A stretch of 42,019 nt of DNA from a virus, in IMG/VR virus record IMGVR_UViG_3300025133_008711, positions 1-42,019 of that record; one strand, written 5' to 3'. Of this stretch, positions 14,198 through 21,397 are shown one piece after another. The notes below the pieces were generated by a model. That model was not told where the DNA came from and did no database searches. It was given only the letters and a program-made list of their open reading frames with translations. A program made the translations under genes and the position numbers. Numbering within the stretch: the stretch's first letter is position 1; every line of letters begins with the position of its first letter.

Positions 14198-14226
14198 ACT
14201 ATAATCACGAGTCTTCAGCAGTAAAG
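14198..14226 (-). promoter_or_regulatory. Phage-type promoter, leaderless gene
   Basis: CTTTAC, 17 bp, TATAGT on the minus strand, inside the 3' end of the gene at 14205; start codon of 14191 falls at the expected transcription start. Confidence 0.75.
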
Positions 14227-14405
14227 GTCGGAGATGGATTATTCAGCACATTTCCTGCAAACCCTATAGGTTGCTTGGCTTCTGGCGTATTTCGTACTGC
14301 CATTACTACTGCGGCTTTATGAGCCTGTTTAATCGTTTCAAAGGTCAGACAGGCTTGTTCCAGACCGGCAGCACAGGAATATAGAATGTTGATTAGCCTT
14401 TTCAT
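14205..14405 (-). CDS. Hypothetical small protein
   Basis: 66 residues, MKRLINILYSCAAGLEQACL, N-terminal helix moderately hydrophobic. Three bases after the previous stop. Function unknown. Confidence 0.55.
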   Translation of the reverse strand: MKRLINILYSCAAGLEQACLTFETIKQAHKAAVVMAVRNTPEAKQPIGFAGNVLNNPSPTFTAEDS

Positions 14406-14408
14406 TGA

Positions 14409-14585
14409 CTAAATCCAGTCAGGGTCATAATCGACCGAGCCGGTTGTCTCGAATCGTCTAGCCCAATCGTCATCACCGTAATATGAATCAAGATAGGCAA
14501 AATCCAAGTCATCATACTCATAATGTTCTTCTGCACTTGGACCGTCCTTTTCTGGATATGTATCTTCGTTGGTTAAATCAACCAT
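14409..14585 (-). CDS. Small acidic Tyr/Asp-rich protein
   Basis: 58 residues from the ATG at 14585 with GGAG eight nt upstream. Very acidic (EEHYEYDDLDFAYLDSYYGD), a composition seen in DNA-mimic phage inhibitors, but that is only a composition argument. Follows the VWA gene. Confidence 0.6.
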   Translation of the reverse strand: MVDLTNEDTYPEKDGPSAEEHYEYDDLDFAYLDSYYGDDDWARRFETTGSVDYDPDWI

Positions 14586-14595
14586 ATCATCTCCT

Positions 14596-15828
14596 CTACT
14601 TGTCAATGATAACAACACGTTCATTGGTTTTGAAATATGGATTGGCACCGTTACGGGAATCAGTCATCCACATACGCGGGCATTTGCTCGGCTTTGGCTT
14701 TGGCGCACACATATCAGTCAGACAAATGTGACCGTCGTACTTACCCTTATTGACAAACTTAGTCGGCGCATTGAAACACGTACCACCGTAGAGCACCCGC
14801 TCTTTCTTGCGGCGCTCGCCCTTTTTCCAAACGTAAACCTTATCCTCGGCAACCTTTGTGTCGAAAGGAATCACAGTAAATGTAGCAACGTCAGCTAGCT
14901 TGTTAAGCTCAGAATAAAACGCTGCCAGCATTTCATCGGAGACGGAACCAGACTGGTCAATGCTGATTGCGATATTGGCAACACGCTCGACCTTGCGGCC
15001 GGGATGAATGTAGGCGTAACGCTTATTCAGACGTCGCGGGGTGCTGCGCTTATTGGACCGCTGAGAGCACTTGACAAACCATCGAAGCACCTTGCGCCAG
15101 TCGACCTTCGTCGACAACTTGTCCATGATTTCTCTACGCACAGACGAAGACACGGAGCCCCATGAGTTAGACTTTGCAGCCTCGTTGGCGGCATCCTTCA
15201 TCGCCTCCTTCAAACGCTCTTTCGCTATTTCTTTGGTAGCCTCGTCGCAGGCGTCGCCGCCCCACTGACCATGGCTGTCAAACTGACCGGCATTATCAGG
15301 GTCGAAACCTTCGCCCTTCTCACCGTCGTCACCTCCACCATTCTGGTCGTCATCAGCCTTTTGCTTCAACTGCTCGTAATACCATTCGCCAGTCCGATCG
15401 GGAGGCAAATCCTCAAAGGGTCCAGAGCCGGGAAAGCAGCACATTTCTGGCAACTTATCCTTGCCAATCAAACAGTTGATTGAAAGGTCAGTTGCGATAT
15501 TCCACAACTTGAAAAGCTGCATCTTGTCTTTCGGCACATTACCATTGTTGGTAAAAACACCAGCAAGCTCATCGGGCAGTCGTCCGGTGACGTGCTCAAA
15601 AATCAGATGATAAAACTCGTGGACAAGCACACCAGACCTTTGAGCGTCAGTCAGACCTTCAAAGAAGTCTGGATTATACATCATCTCGAAATATCCGGTG
15701 TCGGGATTAACACGTACACCGGCAGTCGGGATGCCCTTGAACTCCTTCTTCTCGATACGACGAGAAAGCGCAGCAAAGAAAGGCTCACGCTGTAGGAGTC
15801 GGAAGATGTGGTCGTTTAGAACAAACAT
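14596..15828 (-). CDS. VWA-like metallopeptidase (DUF2201 type)
   Basis: 410 residues from the ATG at 15828, with GGAGG upstream. Residues about 50-75 contain VLVHEFYHLIFEH, an HExxH zinc-metalloprotease-type signature; the C-terminal part (from about residue 290) reads NIAISIDQSGSVSDEM, the MIDAS-like start of a VWA-like domain. This two-domain layout matches the DUF2201 family, usually paired with a MoxR-type ATPase, which lies directly upstream here (16020-17087). The pair may act as an ATP-driven metal-dependent remodelling or protease complex on an unknown target. The middle is an acidic Gly/Asp linker. Confidence 0.85.
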   Translation of the reverse strand: MFVLNDHIFRLLQREPFFAALSRRIEKKEFKGIPTAGVRVNPDTGYFEMMYNPDFFEGLTDAQRSGVLVHEFYHLIFEHVTGRLPDELAGVFTNNGNVPKDKMQLFKLWNIATDLSINCLIGKDKLPEMCCFPGSGPFEDLPPDRTGEWYYEQLKQKADDDQNGGGDDGEKGEGFDPDNAGQFDSHGQWGGDACDEATKEIAKERLKEAMKDAANEAAKSNSWGSVSSSVRREIMDKLSTKVDWRKVLRWFVKCSQRSNKRSTPRRLNKRYAYIHPGRKVERVANIAISIDQSGSVSDEMLAAFYSELNKLADVATFTVIPFDTKVAEDKVYVWKKGERRKKERVLYGGTCFNAPTKFVNKGKYDGHICLTDMCAPKPKPSKCPRMWMTDSRNGANPYFKTNERVVIIDK

Positions 15829-15849
15829 TGTGACCTCCGTTACGCTATA

Positions 15850-15878
15850 ACTATAGGAACGGCTAAAAGATGGTAAAG
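15850..15878 (-). promoter_or_regulatory. Phage-type promoter of the VWA gene
   Basis: CTTTAC, 17 bp ending GTTCC, TATAGT on the minus strand, 21 nt before the ATG. Confidence 0.8.
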
Positions 15879-15884
15879 AAAAAT

Positions 15885-16006
15885 GATGACAGGGGGGCTG
15901 TTTACTCACAGTGCAGCCTTGCTATCTAGTTTTTTGATTTATGGGATCGATCCCTCCGCCGAAACTAGCAAAGTGGCGGGTTTAGTTAATAAACTCCCCT
16001 GTCATC
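15885..16006 (-). other. Structured intergenic element
   Basis: An 11-bp inverted repeat GATGACAGGGG / CCCCTGTCATC (15885-15895 with 15996-16006) brackets about 100 bp with further inverted repeats: CTAGTTT/AAACTAG, CCGCC/GGCGG and the 12-bp palindrome GGGATCGATCCC (15943-15954). On the minus strand the outer stem is followed by ATTTTTCTTT. It lies between the ATPase gene and the next promoter: terminator, processing site or small RNA. Confidence 0.6.
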
Positions 16007-16019
16007 GCCTCACAAAACT

Positions 16020-17087
16020 CTAAGAATCCTTGCCCGTGAGCATTTGAACCATTCGCGCCGAGACCTTTGTTCCGTCCGTCGCAGAAGCCTTATGCAGGCC
16101 AATCACGTTAGCGTTGTCACCCTTACCGAGTACGGTCCACAACTTCATCGCGGCCTCGGATGGCAGAATCACGAAGTAGTTTGCCAGGTTTTGAATCTGG
16201 TTATCCTGAAGTTCGCTGGCAAACGTGTCGCTAGCTTCCATCTTTTCGATGAGAGCACAGTGCTCGTTGATACCAAAGTCCTCTGTCTTGGCGACCTGTC
16301 CATCATCGAGAATCATCGGGATGGTCACTTGGCGCTCGTAGTTCTGTGCAAAGTCATTGAACGCGACGGCGGCTTCCATGCCAACGAAGGCGGCAGACAA
16401 ATGATAAACGCTAGCATCACCCTTGGTATCTGGCGTGAGAAATCCAGCACTAGCCAGACAATCATTCAGACGCTTCCAAGAGCGACGGGACGGGTAAACC
16501 TTGTTAGGCTCGTAATCCTCGGCATGCTCCAGATGTGAACGATTCTGATTGATGAAGTCCCAAACGAGACCATCGACATTATCCTTTGCCCAATCAAGCC
16601 AATCCTCGACGGTGGGCTCAACGTCAAACACGGTCCAGCGGTCAAGCTCGGCAGGGTCCATTTCTCCAACCTGATACTGCGAACCATGCTCGCCACCATT
16701 GACAGCGGCAACGATAACGGTATCGGGATGGATGGGCTTGCCAAACAACTTGCGAGAATCCGTAAGCTCGAAGAGGCCTTGGCGTACCTCGTTGACGGCT
16801 CGGTCAACCTCATCGAAGAAGAGGACCACGGGCTTGTCACAAGCCTCCTGAAACCAGTCAGGAGGACAGAAAGAAGTGACATCGCCGTCAGTCTTAGGAA
16901 GGCCAATGAGATCGCCCTCAGTCATCTGAGATGCGCGTCGTTCGACGACGGGCAGATCGAGATCTGTAGCAATCTGATATACGACCTCGGACTTGCCAAC
17001 ACCGTGGCGTCCGCGAAGCAGCACAGGCTTGCGTACCGCGATAACGTGCGGGGCAACATTTCGGAATGTCTTGAAATCAACAGCCAT
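16020..17087 (-). CDS. MoxR-type AAA+ ATPase
   Basis: 355 residues. Walker A at residues about 26-33 (GRHGVGKS), Walker B VVLFFDEVDR, sensor region VIVAAVNGG, and PAELDRWTVFDVEP as the arginine-finger/sensor block. Such ATPases remodel protein complexes with a VWA partner, here encoded next door. It has its own promoter (17129) and is separated from the VWA gene by a structured element, so the two may be made in unequal amounts. Confidence 0.85.
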   Translation of the reverse strand: MAVDFKTFRNVAPHVIAVRKPVLLRGRHGVGKSEVVYQIATDLDLPVVERRASQMTEGDLIGLPKTDGDVTSFCPPDWFQEACDKPVVLFFDEVDRAVNEVRQGLFELTDSRKLFGKPIHPDTVIVAAVNGGEHGSQYQVGEMDPAELDRWTVFDVEPTVEDWLDWAKDNVDGLVWDFINQNRSHLEHAEDYEPNKVYPSRRSWKRLNDCLASAGFLTPDTKGDASVYHLSAAFVGMEAAVAFNDFAQNYERQVTIPMILDDGQVAKTEDFGINEHCALIEKMEASDTFASELQDNQIQNLANYFVILPSEAAMKLWTVLGKGDNANVIGLHKASATDGTKVSARMVQMLTGKDS

Positions 17088-17128
17088 TGTATTCTCCTAT
17101 ACTAAATAGTGGCTCGTCTTACACAACA

Positions 17129-17157
17129 AAGATAAGAACAGTTGAAAGGGAGTAAAG
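17129..17157 (-). promoter_or_regulatory. Phage-type promoter of the MoxR gene
   Basis: CTTTAC, 17 bp ending GTTCT, TATCTT on the minus strand. Confidence 0.75.
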
Positions 17158-17164
17158 AAGTTTT

Positions 17165-17248
17165 TTACACAGGCTTCACAAGGACCGCATGGCCCAAAGT
17201 AATGCCGGTAAAAACAGCGTAACAAACAGTCAAAGTAACAAAATCCAT
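17165..17248 (-). CDS. 27-residue membrane microprotein
   Basis: ATG with TAGGAGGG upstream. MDFVTLTVCYAVFTGITLGH then AVLVKPV: one transmembrane helix. It follows the tRNA pair and probably shares their transcript. Confidence 0.6.
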   Translation of the reverse strand: MDFVTLTVCYAVFTGITLGHAVLVKPV

Positions 17249-17289
17249 AATACCCTCCTATAAGTCTATGGAAATAGTGGTTTTTTCAG

Positions 17290-17363
17290 TACATCCGACA
17301 GGACTCGAACCTGTGACCCTCGGCTTAGAAGGCCGATGCTCTGTCCAACTGAGCTACGGACGC
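17290..17363 (-). tRNA. tRNA-Arg (anticodon TCT)
   Basis: Full cloverleaf: acceptor GCGTCCG/CGGATGT with G-T pairs, D arm TAGCTCAGTTGGACAGAGC, anticodon loop CTTCTAA, T arm with GGTTCGAGTCC. CCA is not encoded. Reads AGA. Confidence 0.93.
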
Positions 17364-17367
17364 TTAA

Positions 17368-17453
17368 TGGTAGCATCGGAGGGACTCGAACCCTCAATCC
17401 CAAAGGGCGACGGATTTTAAGTCCGTTGCGTATACCAGTTCCGCCACGATGCC
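17368..17453 (-). tRNA. tRNA-Leu (anticodon TAA)
   Basis: 86 nt with encoded CCA, class II with a long variable arm; acceptor GGCATCG/CGATGCT, anticodon loop CTTAAAA, T loop GGTTCGAGTCC. Reads TTA. Starts about 12 nt after the -10 of the promoter at 17465. Confidence 0.93.
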
Positions 17454-17464
17454 TCAACACCCAA

Positions 17465-17493
17465 ACTATAAGAACCAGTTTGGACAAGTAAAG
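17465..17493 (-). promoter_or_regulatory. Phage-type promoter of the tRNA-Leu/tRNA-Arg pair
   Basis: CTTTAC, 17 bp ending GTTCT, TATAGT on the minus strand. Confidence 0.8.
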
Positions 17494-17496
17494 CTA

Positions 17497-17664
17497 CTAA
17501 TCCGTGGCCCACTCGTATCGGATGATGCGACTGCTGCCACAAGCCACGCAGTTAGCGTCGCAAGCAGGACGGGAGGAGCCTGGCTTTCTGTAGTATTTAC
17601 AGCCACATGAGCCACAGTAGTAGTTGTGGGGCTTCTCTTTCTTCTTAGGGGGTGGCTTAAACAT
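17497..17664 (-). CDS. 55-residue zinc-ribbon protein
   Basis: Basic N-terminus (MFKPPPKKKEKPHNYY) followed by CGSCGCKYYRKPGS and CDANCVACGSSR: a CxxC...CxxC zinc ribbon. Its ATG comes one base after the stop of 17666-18331. This frame, not the longer overlapping one, carries the metal-binding pattern. A small RNA- or DNA-binding protein is likely. Confidence 0.75.
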   Translation of the reverse strand: MFKPPPKKKEKPHNYYCGSCGCKYYRKPGSSRPACDANCVACGSSRIIRYEWATD

Positions 17665-17665
17665 A

Positions 17666-18331
17666 TTAAATCCTTGCCTTCTTTAGCCATCGAACCTCGG
17701 TCTCGATAGTTTCAGAATCACCAACCGGCAGTACAATCACAGGTACTGCACCTTTTGCGGCACCAGCAACTTTGTCGGGATAGTCAATAATCATCACCAT
17801 TTTATCGCGGTGATTTCTCATCTTGTGCCCGGTCACTACCGTTCGGACGCGGGCTATCGTTCCCACAGGAAAAGTAGGAACGGAAGCCATATTATCAAGC
17901 ACCTTGGCAACATACTTGTTTTCAACCATTGCGCGATACTGCTTCTCAGTTGGAACAAGGCTGTCATCGCCCAAAACACGATGAGCAAGATCCGCAAAGT
18001 ACGGAGGATTATTCAAGTAATAGCGAGCAGCGACGCGCATCTTATCGCGCATCTCCTCGGAAAAACTATCATTCCAAGCCTTTCGGGCAGCTTGAACGTC
18101 AGGGTCTAGCTTCTTTTCAACACGTTGAAGAATCGACTCCTGCTTGCCAGTCAGACTTCCGTAGCGCTTAACACCATCCTTAATAGATGAAAGAAAATCT
18201 CTTTCCCAGACGGAAAGACCAGAATCATTGGCAAGAATCTTGTCAATACGAACAATAAGTTCAGGATTTGCCTTTTCTCTGCGTTGTCGCATAACAGTCT
18301 CTCGTCGGTGTGCGCCAGAGTTCCAACCCAT
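17666..18331 (-). CDS. Hypothetical protein
   Basis: 221 residues. N-terminal two thirds helical and basic (ELIVRIDKILANDSGLSVWE; YLNNPPYFADLAHRVLGDD), C-terminal third beta-rich (VGTIARVRTVVTGHKMRNHR; VPVIVLPVGDSETIETEV), the latter resembling a small SH3-like module. No named family recognised. Confidence 0.7.
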   Translation of the reverse strand: MGWNSGAHRRETVMRQRREKANPELIVRIDKILANDSGLSVWERDFLSSIKDGVKRYGSLTGKQESILQRVEKKLDPDVQAARKAWNDSFSEEMRDKMRVAARYYLNNPPYFADLAHRVLGDDSLVPTEKQYRAMVENKYVAKVLDNMASVPTFPVGTIARVRTVVTGHKMRNHRDKMVMIIDYPDKVAGAAKGAVPVIVLPVGDSETIETEVRWLKKARI

Positions 18332-18360
18332 TTTTCTCTCCGTGTCCTGGGTACGCTTAA

Positions 18361-18389
18361 ACTATAAGTACGATTCTTTTTAAGTTAAG
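18361..18389 (-). promoter_or_regulatory. Phage-type promoter
   Basis: CTTAAC, 17 bp ending GTACT, TATAGT on the minus strand, 29 nt before the start at 18331; overlaps the 3' end of the gene at 18385. Confidence 0.75.
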
Positions 18390-18675
18390 AAGTTACGTGA
18401 GAAACAACCATTAGTTCCCAACTTTCACGCACTTGCAGGCGTTCGATTGGCCCCTTCCATGAGGCGCGCGGGACGAGGGGCTCCCTACAAAGCCAATGAA
18501 CAACAATATCATAGCGTTCTTCTTTCCACTGAGATAAGAGTTTGGCATGATGTTTTTCTTTAATATGCTTTTTACCAATCACTATGCCATGGATGGGGTG
18601 ACCCCAGCTATCCGGTCGATATGCCTCGCGAACAATGGCACCGGTCTTGAGTTTTCGAGCGGCTCTAATATCCAT
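18385..18675 (-). CDS. Diverged SH3-like protein
   Basis: 96 residues; LKTGAIVREAYRPDSWG, then HGIVIGKKH, YDIVVHWL, and ESWELMVVSHVTS. The strand order equals that of the KVGD proteins with TGAIV for VGDLV. Coupled to the upstream gene (TAATG). Confidence 0.6.
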   Translation of the reverse strand: MDIRAARKLKTGAIVREAYRPDSWGHPIHGIVIGKKHIKEKHHAKLLSQWKEERYDIVVHWLCREPLVPRASWKGPIERLQVRESWELMVVSHVTS

Positions 18676-18977
18676 TAGCGGCGCCGTCCTTCAATAAAAT
18701 CAGCCTTGTCACGAGAAAAACTATCCTCCCACGAACGACGTTTATCCGCATTATCGCTCATTTGATCGGCAGTTAAAGGCTTAACATCATTATTGAAAAT
18801 AGCCTTTTCGGCCTGAAAAACTGCTTCTGCCAGCTGTTTCCGATTGTTGTTCTGAAGTGCAACCTCGGTACGCTCAATAGCTTCCGGTGCAGTACCGGAA
18901 GTACGGTCGAGAATACGATTTGCAACAGAAAGAAAAGCCTCAAGTGATTCGCGAGGAATCGTGATTGAATCGTCCAT
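18675..18977 (-). CDS. Hypothetical helical protein
   Basis: 100 residues, GGAG before the ATG. Helical throughout (IPRESLEAFLSVANRILDR), basic end (DFIEGRRR). Its C-terminal SWEDSFSRDKADF recalls WNDSFSEEMRDK in the 17666 gene. Not recognised. Confidence 0.65.
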   Translation of the reverse strand: MDDSITIPRESLEAFLSVANRILDRTSGTAPEAIERTEVALQNNNRKQLAEAVFQAEKAIFNNDVKPLTADQMSDNADKRRSWEDSFSRDKADFIEGRRR

Positions 18978-18995
18978 TAAAATCTCCGTGAAAAA

Positions 18996-19024
18996 ACTAT
19001 AGGAACGAGACCCCGAGAGTAAAA
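18996..19024 (-). promoter_or_regulatory. Phage-type promoter
   Basis: TTTTAC, 17 bp ending GTTCC, TATAGT on the minus strand, 18 nt before the ATG at 18977. Confidence 0.8.
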
Positions 19025-19819
19025 CTATTCGTCATCGTATTCGATACCATGGTAATCATACGGACGCTCTTTCTCGAACAGACCACGCTCCACAGCGGCG
19101 ACGAGACAGCCTGCCATAGTCAGAAAATCATCGGGAAACGAAGTCTCGACGGGCGAAATAACTTCAAAGCCTCGTTCCTTGTTTCGCGACCGAGCGCTAT
19201 CCTCAACGTCGTTGATATTGATCAACTCTGGCTTGAGCATGTTTGAGAACCTTTCGCCGTCGGGGTAGTGCTCATCTGGCGTAATGTTCGTGGCATAGAT
19301 GATCTCATTGCATTGCAGATTTTCGCCCAAAGCACACTCATGGGTAAGCCTAGCCCAATCGATTCTATCGACCATCGCCAAAACACTATTGTCACCTGTG
19401 CGCCAAGAATGTGCGTGACCGAGAGCGCCGACACCCAATCCGGCTTCGGCAAATCGCTCGGCAAACTTCTCGCGCGCCGCAAGAGCCTTGGTGGCAAAGT
19501 CATTCATATCATTCTTCTTATACCCGCAAGAGCGACGATTGTGTCCATATCCAGTGCAGTAAGAACACTTGCGATTCTTGCCACGATTGGCTACCTTGTT
19601 CAACTCAGCCTTGTGGCGATCGAGATAGCGCTGTGCTGACCTGCGTTCCCAATCCTCTGTGAAGTTATCTTCTGCAAGTCGGTGTTCATATCCAGCAATC
19701 TGGTCCAGGTGATTCTGCTTCTTCGCCTTGCACGAACCCTTGTTGTGACCCTTTTCATAGCAGTAGCCACAAGTTACAGTGCGCTTCCAGTTTCCATTTT
19801 CATCAGTATAATACGACAT
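19025..19819 (-). CDS. Twin CCHC zinc-knuckle protein
   Basis: 264 residues, GGAGGG before the ATG. Two zinc knuckles of the CX2CX4HX4C type at residues about 17-30 (CGYCYEKGHNKGSC) and 86-99 (CSYCTGYGHNRRSC), separated by a basic helix. Such knuckles bind single-stranded nucleic acid, best known from retroviral nucleocapsid. The C-terminal 150 residues (LGVGALGHAHSWRTGDNSVL; ATNITPDEHYPDGERFSN) form a domain I do not recognise. An RNA-binding regulator is plausible. Confidence 0.8.
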   Translation of the reverse strand: MSYYTDENGNWKRTVTCGYCYEKGHNKGSCKAKKQNHLDQIAGYEHRLAEDNFTEDWERRSAQRYLDRHKAELNKVANRGKNRKCSYCTGYGHNRRSCGYKKNDMNDFATKALAAREKFAERFAEAGLGVGALGHAHSWRTGDNSVLAMVDRIDWARLTHECALGENLQCNEIIYATNITPDEHYPDGERFSNMLKPELININDVEDSARSRNKERGFEVISPVETSFPDDFLTMAGCLVAAVERGLFEKERPYDYHGIEYDDE

Positions 19820-19844
19820 TTCAACCCTCCGTTGTGTCGTTTAC

Positions 19845-19873
19845 AGTATAAGTATAGTTACGCAGCTTGAAGA
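19845..19873 (-). promoter_or_regulatory. Weak phage-type promoter
   Basis: TCTTCA, 17 bp, TATACT on the minus strand, upstream of the zinc-knuckle gene; the -35 is poor. Confidence 0.5.
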
Positions 19874-20337
19874 GTCAAGAGCGCATCGAGCATATTAACA
19901 GTTTTTGGGGATCCGCCGCCCACTGGATGGACCCAACACTTTGAGCCCCACGGACTATAAATGTTTGTACCCTTTTCGCACAGGGCAGCTAAGACTTGGC
20001 AGATATCAACATCTTCCAAAATATATTCTGGGGTTTCGTCGTCGAAGGCTTCGGGGTTGTTAAAGGCCACTCCAGCTTCAACCAGCAAAATCATCATATG
20101 CTCGGTTAGTTCTTCTCCAGAGATGGGCGCGTCAGACCAACAGTTCTCCGTAAAATACTCATGGCACGAGGAATCTTCGATGACGGCCTGCATTTCAACG
20201 TAGCCGTTTTTAATCTCGATGAGTTGCATATCAACTCCATTGTCATACCAGTTAAGATATCTGTGAGTAAAGCAGTTAATCACTTTCTCGTAGATATCCT
20301 TGCCATACTTGGGCTTAAAGATCCAAGATGATTGCAT
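19858..20337 (-). CDS. Hypothetical protein
   Basis: 159 residues, acidic (EAFDDETPEYILEDVDICQV), aromatic N-terminus (MQSSWIFKPKYGKDIYEKV), C-terminus with a Gly loop (HPVGGGSPKTVNML). Follows the lipoprotein-like gene. No family recognised. Confidence 0.65.
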   Translation of the reverse strand: MQSSWIFKPKYGKDIYEKVINCFTHRYLNWYDNGVDMQLIEIKNGYVEMQAVIEDSSCHEYFTENCWSDAPISGEELTEHMMILLVEAGVAFNNPEAFDDETPEYILEDVDICQVLAALCEKGTNIYSPWGSKCWVHPVGGGSPKTVNMLDALLTLQAA

Positions 20338-20349
20338 GTTTTTTACCCG

Positions 20350-20520
20350 CTATTTTGTGTAGGTTTTAGTGTGAGTGCATCGCACTTCACCAGTTGAGCC
20401 AATATGCTTGCATGTTTCTTGATGATGCGCGCGAGTGGGTTTAATGCCAACTGACGGCATTGGAACATAACAACCGTAAGTTAAAACTGAGTATATCAAA
20501 ACAAAAATAATCTTCTTCAT
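20350..20520 (-). CDS. Small putative lipoprotein
   Basis: 56 residues with AGGGAAAA before the ATG. N-terminus MKKIIFVLIYSVLTYGC is a short signal sequence ending in a lipobox-like Tyr-Gly-Cys; the mature part is about 40 residues with two further Cys (CKHIG, RCTHTK). Phage lipoproteins of this kind can act in superinfection exclusion or lysis; neither is shown here. Confidence 0.65.
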   Translation of the reverse strand: MKKIIFVLIYSVLTYGCYVPMPSVGIKPTRAHHQETCKHIGSTGEVRCTHTKTYTK

Positions 20521-20551
20521 TATTTTCCCTATGTGTGTGAGTAAAAAAATA

Positions 20552-20628
20552 TGGTTGACCCGGTGGGACTTGAACCCACGACTCCCACCTTATAAGGATG
20601 ACGCTCTAACCTACTGAGCTACGGGTCA
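20552..20628 (-). tRNA. tRNA-Ile (anticodon TAT)
   Basis: 77 nt with encoded CCA; acceptor TGACCCG/CGGGTCA, D arm TAGCTCAGTAGGTTAGAGC, anticodon loop CTTATAA, T loop GGTTCAAGTCC. Reads ATA. Confidence 0.93.
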
Positions 20629-20647
20629 GTAATCTGTCTACGCCCCA

Positions 20648-20676
20648 ACTATAGGAACCAAAAGATCCTGGTCAAG
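20648..20676 (-). promoter_or_regulatory. Phage-type promoter of tRNA-Ile
   Basis: CTTGAC, 17 bp ending GTTCC, TATAGT on the minus strand; the -35 shares bases with the stop codon of the last right-array gene. Confidence 0.8.
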
Positions 20677-20854
20677 ACTCAGAAATAAGAAGTAGTGTTT
20701 CTTCTCGTCGACTGTGCTCTTCGCCTTCAAGTATATATAATCTAACAGATTTTCCATCTCGTTCGCTTTCAATGACCTCTACAATCATTTTGGCCGGATA
20801 GATTTCTTTGTAGTTTGAATAGCTTGAAGGTATTACTAAATCACCGACTTTCAC
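20672..20854 (-). CDS. KVGD array protein, right array, last member
   Basis: 60 residues from a GTG, MKVGDLVIPSSYSNYKE; ends LLLISES. No array gene follows, yet ISES is kept using other codons (TCT GAG TCT), so the C-terminal motif seems to matter for the protein itself. Confidence 0.8.
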   Translation of the reverse strand: MKVGDLVIPSSYSNYKEIYPAKMIVEVIESERDGKSVRLYILEGEEHSRREETLLLISES

Positions 20855-21041
20855 TGATCAGCTCCAGCTCTTCGACGCGGAATACGCACCTGCCGCCAGT
20901 GCTAGTCAGCATTACCTCTACGCGGTGGATCCAGTTAGCGGGTGATGGTTGGAAGATGTTTGTCACCAGTCCCTTAGTACGACCGTAGTTTCCTATTGTG
21001 GAATATGCTTCGCTCGCCATAACCAAATCACCGACTTTCAC
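20841..21041 (-). CDS. KVGD array protein, right array
   Basis: 66 residues from a GTG, MKVGDLVMASEAYSTIG; GLVTNIFQ, HRVEVMLTS, end ELELISESR over the next start. Confidence 0.8.
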   Translation of the reverse strand: MKVGDLVMASEAYSTIGNYGRTKGLVTNIFQPSPANWIHRVEVMLTSTGGRCVFRVEELELISESR

Positions 21042-21216
21042 TGAAATACTCCTTTAAGACTTCTTCCATCGCATCGTGGACTCGCCTCTCAAGATCGATA
21101 GCTCGTAGCTTGTCCAAATCTAAGTCGAATGGAATATCTACTCGGCACTCAACAACACTTGGTCCGATTGAAATATGGTAGTGTGCGCCAGGAGTCTGGC
21201 ATTTATGTTCCCTCAC
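21028..21216 (-). CDS. Non-KVGD module inside the array
   Basis: 62 residues from a GTG, MREHKCQTPGAHYHISIGPS, then a helix (LRAIDLERRVHDAMEEVLKE), ends YFSESR. The body is unrelated to the SH3-like proteins but it has the same 14-nt overlaps on both sides. Function unknown. Confidence 0.7.
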   Translation of the reverse strand: MREHKCQTPGAHYHISIGPSVVECRVDIPFDLDLDKLRAIDLERRVHDAMEEVLKEYFSESR

Positions 21217-21397
21217 CTACAACCTCGATAAACTTTTCGTCCATTGGACCTCCGTAATGGAAGTTCGCGGACGGGAGTGGGTGCAAGTCCCAGTAAGCTG
21301 TTCGTCCAACATAATCGTCATCCATCTTTGCCCTACCAAGAACAATATAGTAACCAACTTTCGCTGGTAAAACTTGTACTAGGTCACCCACTTTCAT
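21203..21397 (-). CDS. KVGD array protein, right array
   Basis: 64 residues from the ATG at 21397, MKVGDLVQVLPAKVGYYIVL; end FIEVVGEGT, adapted to the unusual next start (GTGAGGGAACAT). Confidence 0.8.
   Translation of the reverse strand: MKVGDLVQVLPAKVGYYIVLGRAKMDDDYVGRTAYWDLHPLPSANFHYGGPMDEKFIEVVGEGT

Noticed and set aside
17466-17690. 74-residue minus-strand frame overlapping the zinc-ribbon gene
   Set aside because: The frame at 17497-17664 carries the CxxC zinc pattern and directly follows the upstream stop, whereas this frame is low-complexity and runs through the promoter.
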